A DNA stretch of 64,000 nucleotides from Drosophila pseudoobscura (GCF_009870125.1 NC_046680.1:8432001-8496000), one strand, 5' to 3'; shown: positions 45,831 to 57,346, counted from the first letter of the stretch. Made by a program: numbers and translations. The notes: generated by a model not told the origin, from the sequence alone.

Positions 45831-45893
45831 CTCCTCGAAGCCAATAAATTCCTCGAACTCTTTCCTGACTCGAGTTTCTGCTATATTCGCCAT
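45831..45893 (-). pseudogene. UBE2K/Ubc4-like E2 first exon, isolated
   Basis: ATG at 45893 opens MANIAETRVRKEFEEFIGFE plus E, then a GTAAGT donor. This matches the first 21 residues of UBE2K-type ubiquitin-conjugating enzymes, which begin MANIA, followed by an R-x-K/R-x-E-F-K/E helix. The next AG downstream leads quickly to a stop, and no E2 core follows in order, so I call it a relic or a fragment of a diverged duplicate. Confidence 0.6.
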
Positions 45894-46505
45894 GATGTAT
45901 GTAGATCTGTGCGATCCCAGCACAGTTTCTGATTTCGTATTTGTTTATATTTTCGTCCGACGACAATTGTGTGACTGAATTTCTGTACTGTTTCACAACT
46001 GACGTTTTATTCTTTTGTTGTCGATTTGGTGTTAAATTGAATGCACAAGGAGGCGGGCATGATGTGCTCTAAAGTTCTACCCGATACTCTGACTCAGCAT
46101 AAATATATCGTATGTATTTTATCCGCCGGAACCGAGAATGTGATGACTGCTGCATATCCGACGTAAGTGTTCCATTGGGGGCACGGTGCGCGGGTGGAGA
46201 GGCGCCCGCCGGTTCTGGCGTATGTGAGGTCCAGCGGCGCGCGGCACGCAGCCGCGCAGCGTTCTGGACGTAGACGTGGACGGCACAGCCTTGAGACTTC
46301 GCAGCCAGTACCCGCCCACAAAGCGCCCCGTGACGGGTGGGTTGCCCACGGCCTCCGCTGCGGGCGTCGCCGTGCCGCCGGGTGTGGTGCCACGCCGAGC
46401 AGTCGCCATCTTGGTCGAAGCAGCAGCCTTCGGTTTGCTCTGGGGTTTGAATAAAATCCAAAAACCAACGCTAACAAAATTGTTATTTTGATCTCCTGAT
46501 CTCCT

Positions 46506-46583
46506 CCAGGATGAGCTCAGAATGTCCACATGGATTCTGCCTTCGGCTATGTTGCAGTGATATATCTTCGTGAGGAATTTCAA
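46506..46583 (-). pseudogene. E2 (UBC-fold) fragment
   Basis: Twenty-six codons end in W and contain KFLTKIYHCNIAEGRIHVDI, resembling the E2 core around F-x-T-K-I-x-H-P-N-I and the catalytic C-L-D-I-L. Here the catalytic Cys position reads H (IHVDIL) and the HPN proline is C, so it cannot be active. It lies upstream, in minus sense, of the isolated first exon at 45831-45893, the wrong order for one gene. Confidence 0.6.
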
Positions 46584-47472
46584 AACCGGTGGTCAGCTTT
46601 TTGGTCGCTCATGCAACATCTTGGTATTGTATAGTCTTTGGTATTGTATATATAGTTAAATATCCGCAACTCGATTTTAAGTTTTTAACAAAGACTTTTA
46701 TTTTACAACTTAAATATCTTTATGTCACAAGATTTAAATGAATTCCCCGACTTGACTTTCGGTCTGCTTGTCTCAAACGGAACTGATCTCTCTGCTGCTG
46801 GCTAGTTTCCATGAGCCCTTCTCTTGGAACTCCCGACTCTGGCTTCGGGCGTTGCTTTCCTCGGCTGCATCTTCGTGTCGGTGGCGTACGTGCCTGGATC
46901 GATATTTGGGGATGCGTCGGCTTTGATGAAAGGCATCCACTGCTGGCGATCGGTGTTGCATTACATGACGGAGCTAGGAATGTGATACTCCTTGGTTTTA
47001 TGTCTAGCTTTGATTGGTCCTCATGAGTGGCGTGATTCTAAAAAATCGATTTCTCGAGAGTGGCGTGATTCTAATGTTGCTGAAACAATGTGGTCCATTG
47101 TTTATATTATGGGGGGCCCTTGCTTGGAGTATGGGAAGAAACAGTTATTGATTCTTGAGTGGGGTCCTGTTACTTGTGTGGATGGGGTGGATGAATTGTA
47201 CATAAACATAATGTGTATGGGATGTGGGGAATTATGGATATGTCACTCCCCCAACGTTTGTTATTAGCCTGTCCCTAGGCGATTACCCTCGGGTATAGTG
47301 ACGGGGTGTCAAGTGCGGTGGCTGAGGTTGGTTCCTCTTCTGCTTCTATTATAGGGTTTATACATTTAACCGTGACTCTTTTAGAAGTTTTCGTAAATTT
47401 AACTGATAATAAACTGATAAATTCTGATATTTGATTTTGCTTTTGCCGGCCATTCGATTTTATCATACATTT

Positions 47473-47525
47473 TGACACTAACCATACAGTATGTAGATGT
47501 GCCATTTCATACAACGAAAGCGTCA
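47473..47525. repeat. Inverted dispersed repeat at the VMA21 promoter
   Basis: CACTAACCATACAGTA followed by about 35 more bases is the reverse complement of 49262-49318, with few mismatches. The first 15 bp also equal the palindrome arm at 20161. It lies within 90 bp of the VMA21 ATG, so it overlaps that promoter or leader. Confidence 0.75.
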
Positions 47526-47562
47526 ATTTTCAATTGGAATAAGTTCAAAAATATTTAGAAAA

Positions 47563-47952
47563 ATGACGAGCAAAACTAAGAAAACCAGCGCTGGCATTGG
47601 CGGTGCCGCTGCCCGCTCAAAGCAGGCCAGACAGCAGTCCGAGGTAAGGTACACAATGGCCACGGAGTTGCCGGTAGCTAAACCCTTGTCTTGTTTATGT
47701 TTCTAGGACTCTCAGGACTATAGCTCTTTCAAAACAGTGATCTTCTATTGGATGCTAATTGTGTTCCTACCTGTGATCACATTCTTTCTGTTAAAGGCCG
47801 TCGTTTTGGATGGCTCCTTCGGAATGAGCGAGTTGAAAGTTAACATTTCCTCGGCGGTCGGTGCCGTGGTGGCCTTACACATTGCTCTGGGACTGTTTAT
47901 CTACCGCGCCTACTTTGAAGGCTCCGGCTCCAAGGCATCGAAGGTCGACTAA
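47563..47952 (+). CDS. Vacuolar ATPase assembly integral membrane protein VMA21
   Basis: ER-resident chaperone needed to assemble the V0 sector of the proton-pumping V-ATPase. Two exons (47563-47643, 47707-47952) with GTAAGG and TTCTAG borders give 108 residues. The cytosolic start MTSKTKKTSAGIGG is followed by two membrane helices (about 36-58, WMLIVFLPVITFFLLKAVV, and 72-93, SSAVGAVVALHIALGLFIYR) flanking the family motif FGMS (fly version of LGMS), then a lysine-containing tail. Length matches animal VMA21 (about 101-108). It is the only clearly intact conserved gene in the repeat island. Confidence 0.93.
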
Positions 47953-49261
47953 GCTTCATCGAGGACGTTCACCATTTGCATTTTTGTTCTAGAAAGTATT
48001 AAGTCAAACGAAACACTTTTGTACATACACATACAATGTTTATATGCCCGACAGTTATATGCATAACTCTCGATAGCAGCGGGAAAAACGTTCAACCCAC
48101 TTTGTTGTCTAGTGTTTTTTGTCTCTAATTTTGCATTAAAAAAGACATTATTAAGTTAAATGCGCGGTTTATTGAATCTGAATTGAGGCAGACATTTGGT
48201 GCGCCAATATTCCTGGATGGAGGCTGTCAAAACAATGCTGGCAAAGTCGCGAAAGAAAATCTACAACCTGGGAGCTTGCTTTGAGCTGGCCGACATATCA
48301 CAGGTCGGATATAATTCACGATCAATGGGTTTCGATCCACATTTTACAACAATAATAATATATAATAATATAATTATTACAATTATAAAGACAACAGTAA
48401 TTTTGAAAATCCTCATGCAATATACGAATGTAATAATCTTTAATATTTATGTACATAAGATATTTTATAATTGAATTAGAAAATGTATGGGTATTGTCCA
48501 TGAGAGTATTCAAGGTGCGACCGGCATCTAAATTTGTACTTGGCAGATTCCCGTCGGAAAGCGAGCGATTGACAATTGATTTGAAATATATGTAAAACCA
48601 ATTCCATTTATATTTATGCATATTTATTTAAGTATATATATATATTTTCTTATATTGTATATTTAGATACATCATTGTTTTAGTTATAGTAAACAAAAAA
48701 GTCGAGAACCGACGGCGTTTGCATAATTTGTATAATTTATAATCAACCTGCTTAAGATAAGGAAATAAATGTGCAATTATATTATTATATATAGTCGAGA
48801 ATAAATAATCAACCTGTTTAAAATAAGGAAATAAATGTGTAATTATATTATTGTAATATTTTATATTTTGTGGTATAAATCAAACAAATAACAGCTTTTA
48901 TTTCATTTCCCGCGCCCTAGTGTACCATACCCCCACCCCCTGCCCATTCTTCATTTATTTTGTGGCGGTAGGTCAGTCCATCAAAAGACCCGAAACAAGA
49001 ACCAAACTCAAATTTCAGTTCTAGCGGCCAGCAATAGTAAACACACACACGCAAAGTACTTGAGAATGCATGTGCACCCATACACTAAAACATGCTGGTG
49101 GCAAAACAGATCAGACCTGAGAGAGTTCAAAAAATCTGAAAAAACATACAATCACATATTTTTGTCGAAACATATTGCGTGTGTACTAACACATGCAAAG
49201 ATGTTCTCTCTGCGCTCTCTCTCTCATGATGACGTCACTCTGGGGTACGGATAGCGCAAGC
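47953..49261. other. VMA21 3' region and AT-rich DNA
   Basis: Contains a short coding-like plus frame at about 48214-48302 (MEAVKTMLAKSRKKIYNLGA) with no proven start or splice partner, then AT-rich DNA with a near-duplicated stretch (48741-48785 and 48808-48852). No intact gene. Confidence 0.4.
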
Positions 49262-49318
49262 CGGTGTGTGACACTTTCGTTGTATGAGCTGGCACATCTA
49301 TATACTGTATGGTTAGTG
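49262..49318. repeat. Inverted dispersed repeat, second copy
   Basis: Reverse complement of the 47473-47525 block, ending ACTGTATGGTTAGTG directly against the start of the right 0.8-kb element. Confidence 0.75.
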
Positions 49319-50180
49319 GTTTCAATCACACTTCAGTATTGTACATGTTTGCACATTTACATACAAAAAATACGCAATTTGCCAACTGACCCCACAAAAG
49401 CGTACTGCTGTTTTTGTAAGCAACAATAGGAGCCAAGTTGAAATTACGGCAGCATGCTGTCGTCCAGCATGCTTGCGTCCAATGTAAGCATGGCACAAAC
49501 TAACAAAATACCTTTTGTTAGAAAGTCTTCAAAAACAGAGGAGCAAATGCCTGCATTTTGTTTGTACATTGCTGAGCACTGGGCCATGGCATAATGAAAT
49601 GGATAAAATCATGTAATTACATTAATAAAAAATGCAATTATCCCATATTGTAAGCTTATTCTAGCTTTTTTCTCTTCAATCTAGCTTATGGTGACTCTCA
49701 AAATCTGGCAGCACTGGCACCCAGTGTGCCCGCAGCGCAACACCAACGGTCACATTACAAGCTGAATTTTGTATATAAAGCAACGACGCCAGAGCCACAA
49801 TCGGCCCGCCATCGGCCCAACATATTCGCCTCGAATTCCTCTCGAACCGTACTTCAACCTCCGCAACCAGACTTCTCGGAGCGTAATTGAACCTCCGCAA
49901 CCAGACTACTCAGAGCGTAATTGAACCTCCGCAACCAGACTTCTTGGAGCGTAATTGAACCTCTGCAACCAGACTTCTCGGAGCGTAATTGAACCTCCGC
50001 AACCAGACTTCTCGGAGCGTAAGTAAACCTCCGCAACTAGACTTCTCGGAGGGTAAGTAAACCTCCGCAACCAGACTTCTCGGAGCGTAATTGAACCTCC
50101 GCAACCACACTTCTCGGAGCGTAATTGAACCTCCGCAACCACACTTCTCGGAGCATTCTGGATATCTATGTAAAGTCTGC
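49319..50180 (+). mobile_element. Duplicated about 0.8-kb element, right copy
   Basis: Near-identical to 43338-44124, including the TATATAAAG box (about 49779) and the shared end CTATGTAAAGTCTGC. High identity points to recent duplication or transposition. Confidence 0.75.
49857..50155 (+). repeat. 34-bp minisatellite, array 3 (about 9 units)
   Basis: Same unit as arrays 1 and 2, inside the right 0.8-kb element. A lone partial unit of about 23 bp stands apart at 50519-50541. Confidence 0.95.
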
Positions 50181-50922
50181 GATGTCTTTTACCTTGCCGC
50201 GGCCCGGGAGGAGCTTGCTTGATACTCCTCAGACGGAGCCAAGCGTTTTTTTTTTTCAACTATTAACGTCTACGTTACAGAATGTCAAAATCAGTATAAG
50301 GGTTTTCTTACATTATTTATTATGGTCGCACCATATTCATTATTTATGGTGCGGGCGTCGGCGTGCCGCCGGGTGTGGTGCCACGCCGAGCAGTCGTCAT
50401 CTTGATCGAAAAACAAACGCGTAGAAAAATTGTTATTTTTATCTCCTGAAACTTTTATCACTCTGACTGGCACGATTCCTGGCAATTTGTGGGCACAAAT
50501 CTGAGTACTCTGTCGAGGAACCTCCGCAACCAGACTTCTCGTTTCCAATGCCCCCACTGCAAAGATCATTTGGTACTGCATTTTCGCATGCAGCGGAATT
50601 CTTTCGTCTCCTTATGTCGCAATCTCTCGTACTCGGCTGAACAGCGTCCCCGAGCAGCTCTAACGCTCTCGGGCTATCATACGCTCTCGCTCGCGTCTAA
50701 GCTTGCTGCATAGGGCCCGGCAATTTGGCCCATCAGCCCTTGCATGGGCAGTCTTGAGCTAATCGTCGCAGCTAGACTAACATCCTCGCATCAATCGTTC
50801 GCCCCAATCATTCCCATATGTACATACACGATAAGTTGGTTTACATATACAAATAAATTTTGAATTATAAACAGCCTCTCGACTTTCATTAACTTCAAAT
50901 TGCAACAGTTATTAAAAACGCT
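50181..50922. other. Repeat-derived DNA
   Basis: Holds the 56-bp block shared with 46363-46418 and the stray minisatellite fragment at 50519-50541. No gene. Confidence 0.45.
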
Positions 50923-51184
50923 TAATAGCTTAAGGGTCCTGCTTTCTATTGATGTTCTCCTCTGCTAGGTATTTATCTACCTCTCTAGTTCAGTCAGAGT
51001 GTATTTCAGGAGATCAAAATAACAATTTTGTTAGCGTTGGTTTGATGAGCTCGTAATAGCTTAAGGGTCCTGCTTTCTATTGATGTTCTCCTCTGCTAGG
51101 TATTTATCTACCTCTCTAGTCCAGTCAGAGTGTATTTCAGGAGATCAAAATAACAATTTTGTTAGCGTTGGTTTGATGAGCTCG
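50923..51184. repeat. 131-bp tandem duplication
   Basis: Two units (50923-51053, 51054-51184) differ at only one noticed base (TTCAGTC against TCCAGTC). Near identity implies a very recent duplication or a collapsed or false assembly repeat. Confidence 0.9.
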
Positions 51185-52043
51185 TGAGGTGGCTCAAAGG
51201 GGGCCTAGCTGAGGCCACCGGACGGGTCGCAGGTTGCGGATAGCGAACGACCTACCTATATACAGGTCATATAGGTAGGTCAGCTGCGAATAATCGGACA
51301 TCCCTAGGGAGAGTACCGAAAATAAGCAGCCCCGGACAGCCAGCGGGTGTTCGCGAAGTAGCAACACTGACGATGCGCTTGTGGTGCCGCCTCGTATAAG
51401 TAGCTCACACACTCCCCTATCCCTACACACTACCTACCCACATCCCAACCGGGCAGCTTGCCCGACCCGCAAATCAGCAGGGAAAACCTGCGCGGCGGAT
51501 GATGCTAGGGAGAGCGCAAAGGGGTCCCATCCCGGTGTCGGGGTGGGTGGTGAATTGGCTCCCAAAACCGATACCTTGGCAGAGTGGCTATGCAATCCTG
51601 CGGCTGCTCTGCCTGCTGGTAAAGTGGTGGGGGATGAGCCACCATCTACTAGTGTCAAAGCCAAATCCTTTACATATGCCGATAGAAGGAGTGCTGGCAA
51701 CATACTCCGTCGGCAGAACGCAAGCCAGATGTCCAGCCCGACGGACAAATGGATTAAGAAGGTTGAGTGGGCCTCGAAGGTGCTGCCGAACTTTGGCAAG
51801 GAAGCACCGAAGAAGGAAGCCCCTCAGCAAAAAAAGGCAGCGCTCGCAGGAGACTCCGGGGCCGACACCGAAGCGCTCCAGAGTGCTGCCTAACGCATCG
51901 TTCGCGCAGATTGCCAGAGAAAGGACGCTGATTGGCGTCCTGGACAAAGGCAGCGTGGACTCCCGGATCCCTAGGAACCAGTGGAAGTGGGTGGAAGCGG
52001 CACTGGCCGACCGCTGCTTCGAGCTGCTGGAAAAGCAGCCTGG

Positions 52044-52076
<33 letters not shown>

Positions 52077-52690
52077 TCTGCAGAGACATGGGCTGGTACC
52101 AGGGCTGCATAAAAATCGTAGCCTGTGAAGATGAGCGCTCCGTACAGCTGTACAAAGCAGCGGTAGCGCAAGTCGGGGAAGTCTACCCAGGGGCGAAGCT
52201 CGTCGCTGTAGACTGGAGCGAAGTGCCCAGTAGACCAAGGGCGAGAGTCTGGGTGCCCGCCTCCATGAAGGAGCCGGAGCGCATCCTAAAAATGCTGCAA
52301 AGATGCAACCCCCACCTCCCAACAGCGGATTGGAAGGTGGTCAAAGTTGAGACAACACAGGGCCCCACAAACCAGGCGGTGGTCGTCCTCAACAAAGAGT
52401 CACTGGCCCCGATTGAGGCTGCCAAAGGCGAGCTCAATTTTGGGTTCAGCTCTGTGACCGTAAAGGTCTACAAGTCGGATGCGGCGGCCGAGGCACGTCC
52501 TGTCGACAAGCCAGTCGAGCAGGACGCTGCCTCGGAGATCGAAGCACCCGACGATCACACAGAGATAGACCCAGAGGGCTACTCTACCGATGGCACGCTG
52601 AGATGCGACTTCGAGGCGATGTGTTGCCACGAGGAAGTCGAGGACGATCCGGATGCCGACATTACAGTTGATGTTATGGATCATGGATGC
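51185..52690 (+). mobile_element. Retroelement-like ORF with DUF4780 domain, frame-broken
   Basis: The plus strand encodes a gag-like protein of the DUF4780 type. It shows FAQIARERTLIGVLDKG and WKWVEAALADRCFELLEKQP, a Pro run, then GWYQGCIKIVACEDERSV, YPGAKLVAVDW, RPRARVWVPAS and FGFSSVTVKVYKSD, ending in an acidic tail. The reading frame must change twice: once at about 51830-51895 and once within a run of 31 C (52045-52075). No reverse transcriptase follows. In other insects such ORFs belong to non-LTR or related elements. It may be a 5' fragment of one. Confidence 0.7.
52045..52075. repeat. Run of 31 C
   Basis: Uninterrupted C31 encoding poly-Pro inside the DUF4780 ORF. The downstream domain is in another frame, so the run length is either wrong in the assembly or the gene is dead. 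Confidence 0.9.
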
Positions 52691-52823
52691 CATCTACCGG
52701 TCCGGCCCCAACGTATGTGCCGATCGCAGCTCCACCTCCACCTCCGGGCAAAAAATCAAAACAAAAATCTTTTGCTGTCTCTTTCCTTATCATACTCCCG
52801 ATCGCAGCAGTTTTTTCCCACAG

Positions 52824-52925
52824 GCCTTGGTTGAGGATAAGGTCATGGGAAAAGAGGAGATTAATGTGTCAAACATGACCACTTCTGATGTTAATAGCGC
52901 TACGACATCGCAAACTATCATTTAG
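52824..52925 (+). CDS. Possible last exon of an unidentified gene
   Basis: A pyrimidine-rich tract and CCCACAG acceptor lead into 34 codons, starting ALVEDKVMGKEEINVSNMTT and ending TAG, with AATAAA at 53028-53033. The upstream exon is not identified and may have been displaced by the retroelement sequence. Confidence 0.3.
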   Translation, partial: ALVEDKVMGKEEINVSNMTTSDVNSATTSQTII

Positions 52926-53080
52926 ATCTATTTGAAAATAATAATTAAGCACAGATACAATTAGATTGCAGATGTACATACATATATGGCCATTTAAAAG
53001 TCACAAAAAATCAAAAATGTATTCTTAAATAAACTCTAAAAAAATGCTAATTCCAAGAAGTTTGGATAATAACATCTTAC

Positions 53081-53381
53081 CTAGGTATTCCTAGTTAGAT
53101 TACGATAGTGACGCGTCCTGCAATGTCCCAGGATCCCAGTTGCTGGTCGTGGCAGATTTGGCAGAGGAACGTTTTGCTTCCTCACGCTTGCTTCGCTTCT
53201 ACAAGGAATCCTGCTTGGTGAAAATTTTCATTAATTATTTGTGCGATTTTGTTGTTACAGTTACAACTTACCCGTTCTCTTTGTTCCGGGGTTCTGCTAA
53301 GGGTACGAATCCGATTGTATATACAATTACTTCCCACCTTGCGGCACCAAAAGTTCCTCCCGTGGGGACCTCCTCGTACAT
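53081..53381 (-). CDS. Possible two-exon small ORF, unknown
   Basis: ATG at 53381 opens MYEEVPTGGTFGAARWEVIV and reaches a GTAAGT donor after 53272. An acceptor CAAGCAG at 53213-53211 restores an open frame for 42 more codons, to a TAG that abuts another donor-like GTAAGA. Total 79 residues. No domain is recognised; it could be part of a longer transcript or chance. Confidence 0.25.
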
Positions 53382-53726
53382 TGCAAGCGAATTTTTTTAA
53401 AGTCGTTTCGCGCTTTGAACACCTGGCTTTCGAGCTGTTTTAAATCCAAAACAGAGCGCCCAATTAAAGGCCGAGTACACAGATCATGTTTGGTTTTATA
53501 ATCAGATGTATTTATCCCAAAATTGGCAATAACAAATGGGGGTTATTAGCCCAACAACTAGCCCAGAAACAAAAAAAAAGCTCAATCAGTTTTAGTTACT
53601 TCTCATATGATATCCATTGGAATAAAGGCAAACCAATCACAACATGTGGATAGATAAAAGCATATGGTATATGTCTACATGATGTATGTTCTGGCTTAAA
53701 TTGGCCATTCATTGATCAATCGTTCG

Positions 53727-54394
53727 ATGGCCATGCAGTCCAGGTTAATATTCATCGTTCTATACGGTATATTTTTCGCTTCAACATTAGATTATACTGT
53801 AAGTATATCCTCCACTCTTACCGTGATGTGTGTCCCGCAATAATCACAATTCTTTGCAGGATGCGGTGGTTTTCAAGCTTACAAACTTCGTCTGCGAGAG
53901 CTACAACAAATCGTGGGTGGTGTTCAACTACTGTCGCCTGAAGGCCGTCAGTCGTAACAAAGTCATCCTCAATATGAATGGAACACTTCTACATTCAACC
54001 AACAGTATTTTTATTCATGCACAGCTGTTCAAAAGGGCCAACGGATATAGGCCGTGGCTTTACGAGATCAAAATCGATATGTGTCAGTATTTTCGAAAGC
54101 CATTTAATCCCCTGGTGGCCATAGTCTATGGGCTCTTCAAGGAGTACACCAACATTAACCACACGTGCCCCTATGTGGTAAGGTTTTGAGGGTATTTCTC
54201 TAAACATCTCAACTGATTCCCTTAAACAGGGTCCACAGATTGTTAAGGGCTTTTACCTAAGACACGAGCTGCTGCGTCTTCCGCTGCCGACAGGGGATTA
54301 TCTAGTGATGATTCGGTGGTACTACGATAAAAGGCTACAGTTCGATACGAATGTGTCTTTCGTGTTCGAAGAGGATCTTATAAATAGGGATTAA
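53727..54394 (+). CDS. DUF1091 (DM8) secreted protein, second paralogue
   Basis: Three exons (53727-53798, 53860-54177, 54230-54394), all phase 0 with short introns, give 184 residues. Signal peptide: LIFIVLYGIFFASTLDY. The domain pattern matches the first DUF1091 gene at 23347: FKLTNFVCESYNKSWVVFNY, CRLKAVSRNKVILNMNG, FKRANGYRPWLYEIKIDMCQ, and NHTCPYV at the end of exon 2. Intron positions are the same as in the paralogue, but here the donors are standard (GTAAGT, GTAAGG). Two in-frame ATGs (53727, 53733) are possible starts. Function unknown; the family is secreted and fast-evolving. Confidence 0.88.
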
Positions 54395-57346
54395 ACCGAA
54401 AATGGTTGGTCCAGAAGGTCGGAAAGGTCTTGATTTATTCGTTTGTTGTTCAAAGTAATTAAAGCATTTTATCCAATCACTCTTTCATGTGGAAAAGGAG
54501 TCGATGGTATCTTTCGAATTGTATTTCCCCAATCAAAAACAAGAACTAGATACCATCTGTCGTTCTGTAGTCTACTTGGGCAGTTTTGCATAATAAATTT
54601 CGTTTGATTGATTCGAATGTGAGCTATGTATTGCCCCCTTGTATGGTATATCGAAATGAAGTGCAAAATGTATGGGATTTCATCAGTTAAGAACGTCTGA
54701 AAAACAGATTTTTTGAAGTTTTTGTTGAAATCTCAGCCATTGTAGGCGAAGAGGCAATTCTCATAGTCAAAGAGGAGTTCCAAACTCGAGATCAATTGAG
54801 TTTACCCACATTTCATATTCGTGAAACCACAATTTGAGGCACAGCGAAACGTGGCAGGACCCGCTAGCATTTTAAAATTATATTGAGATGAATATTCGAA
54901 ATGAAAGATCATCATGGATTTCCTTTTTTGTGATAAATAAATGTGCATTTAATACTGGATCTCCCTACTGGACTTGGACTTGAACCTAGATATATTCCAT
55001 AGAAGACTTTCCTAGAAGAGATTCCTGTATTTTCTGGCCTCCTTAAAGGGTATTCACATCTGCATATCTACCACACATTTTTTGCCGCCTGCACAGGAAA
55101 CCCAACTGGGAAATGGGAGTGGAGGACCCTACCCAAACCCTGCCCCTAAGTCCTCGCTCGCTGCTCTGCGGATTGGGGTCAGACAAAGTTTTACGCTTTA
55201 ATACAAAAAATATATGGGTACATATAAATTTACATAAATATTCTATAGTTCATGCGAAGCGGGGGTGGGGTTGGGGGCTGAACAACTTACGTGTCTCTCA
55301 GTTGCTGTCGCTGTCGAAGTCGCTGTCGTGTGGGTCTGTCATATATGCAGCATTAACTGGAAAGAAAATCAAGGAAATATGATCTGAATAAGTAGGCCAA
55401 TACTCGTAGTATTCGCACTTGGTATGCAAATAGCCCATGATCATAATTTATCGTCTATAATTATGCCACCGACTCGACATTTCAATGTTGACGCCAATTA
55501 AAGATATCGCATGGAATGGAATGGAATGGTATGTGGGAATAGGCGGGGGGCTCATTCATTCATTATTGTCTATAATCATCAGGGTTGTGCGCTCGAAAAA
55601 ACAACAAACAACTCAAAAACCAATTTATAAATGTCTTTCGCGCTTATGACGGATTTCAAATTTTTCTGCAAGTCGCGTGGGTCGCCATTACAAGACGAAA
55701 GAATAAGGCTAAAACGCAGAAATTCACAATTAAATGTCAGAGATATAAACAAAGAGAGAGATAGAGAGAGTATAATAAAAGGAAAGAAATACTTGAAAAA
55801 GACAGAAATACCCTACAAATACTATTCGGAATCCAGTGGATACTACATTGTCCTACGAGGGGCGGCCGAGCTCGAAGTGGCCTTTGATCGCTCTCTTCTC
55901 TCGTTGCCTTTATCACGCCTCTCGCGCTCCCTCTCTCACAGTGTGGCTTATCAGTTGAAGGTGTGGTCTTAATTAATTTTATTTATTTATTTGTATTATT
56001 ATTTTTTTCTTGTATATTTTAATTTTTGTAATATTTTTTAACTTGTATTTGAATATGAAGTATTATCACAGATTGGTTTTTGGTTTTATCGTATCTTTAA
56101 AAATGTGGATGCCACAGATTTTCGTCCTTTGTGGGGCGGAAGTGAGCGGGGTGAAGTTTTGAAATATAGTAACCTAAGCGGTGCAATACACTCATGAGCG
56201 TATGAATAGGGCAGTTGTAATATACATGAACATTGAACTAAACAACTACGAGCCTCATTTCTCAACAGTATGGATCCGCTTAACAGAACCGAAACAGAAA
56301 TATGTTAACGGACCACTGTTAGTGCTGTTAGGTGTGAGCGCTCAATTTAAACGACTACAAATATTTATTGCACTCAATGTGTGTATTTTGATTGTAATTG
56401 CACGCACTTAAGAAGTGCCGTAAATGCAAACATTTCGAAATGCATTGCAATTTGGCTCTAGCCAAGCGACGGACGACACCACGCTACGATTACTGCCACA
56501 AAATGGGGCCATTACGTACTTCAAGTGTTTTCGGCCGCTTCAATTGCAAACGAAGCACACAGCCGTAAATTTGTTGGCAATCTATGAATTTTGTGTTCAT
56601 CTTTTCTTTTCCATTATGACAGCTCTAGCTATAATTGCGAAAATATGTTAGCCAGTCCGCGGTTCGTGAGTTGGTTGGCTTTGGCGAGCGTTTCCTGCAA
56701 TTAATTTGGCAGCTCGATGATGCAATCCCGCCAATCGCAAATCGCTCCTTGCATAATGAACTGGCCAAAGAATACCCACACAGCAGCGGTAGCAGCAGCA
56801 GAGGTATTGCACAACAGCCACAGAAACAGGTTTTTCTTTCATTTTCATGTGCATTTCCATTTCGCTGCCGTTACCATTACGTGTGTGGGGTTTCAGTTGG
56901 TAATTTTCACTTTCACTGGCACCCCTCCTCCCCTCCCCTAGCGCCCACCATTCATTAATTTTCCTCTTTTCTTTTTGAGTGTTTCTTTAGCTTATAATTT
57001 AAATAAGAAATTTTAGGGGGCCTAATACAATGATAAAAGTACTAACACATTTGGCTTACAACTGATGTGGGGACCGACAGGGGTCCCCACCAGATCTCAA
57101 ATCCGAGTAGCTGGTCAGTTTGTCCTCTCACCCGCTACTCGCTCCTGCCTCTCCTCCTTCTTCTGCTCTGACGCCTCCTCCTCCTGCTCCTCCTCCTCGT
57201 GTCACCCGTTCAACGTCCAGCTCAACGTTGCCTCGTGGATCCGTGATTGGAAGACTCGCTGGTAGTGTCTTCGCTTGCTCGTCGATCTCCTCCTTGTTCG
57301 TTTGCTTCTTCGTTCTCCTTCTTGTGCTCGCGTTCTGTGCTGGGCT
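54395..57346. other. Intergenic, no gene seen
   Basis: AT-rich with a GGAATGGAATGGAAT run near 55516-55528, (AT)-rich DNA at 55970-56040 and CT-rich DNA at 57120-57330. Open frames such as the one from 55631 overlap GA-rich simple sequence and lack a domain or splice support. The last part is probably 3' UTR of the next gene. Confidence 0.4.

Larger units (their letters stand above)
45384..47472. other. Repeat island with gene fragments, no intact gene
   Basis: Besides the two E2 pieces, 46363-46418 shares about 56 bp with 50352-50408, and 46460-46500 is the reverse complement of a block in the 131-bp tandem repeat at 50923-51184. A GC-rich minus frame (about 46120-46420) and a minus frame at 46802-46960 look coding-like but have no start, splice or domain support. 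Confidence 0.45.

Noticed and set aside
46992-47267. 91-codon plus-strand open frame before VMA21
   Set aside because: It contains an internal short duplication (GAGTGGCGTGATTCTAA type), no recognisable domain and weak codon character.
55631-55972. 113-codon plus-strand open frame
   Set aside because: Composition follows GA- and CT-rich simple sequence, no domain, no splice or promoter support.
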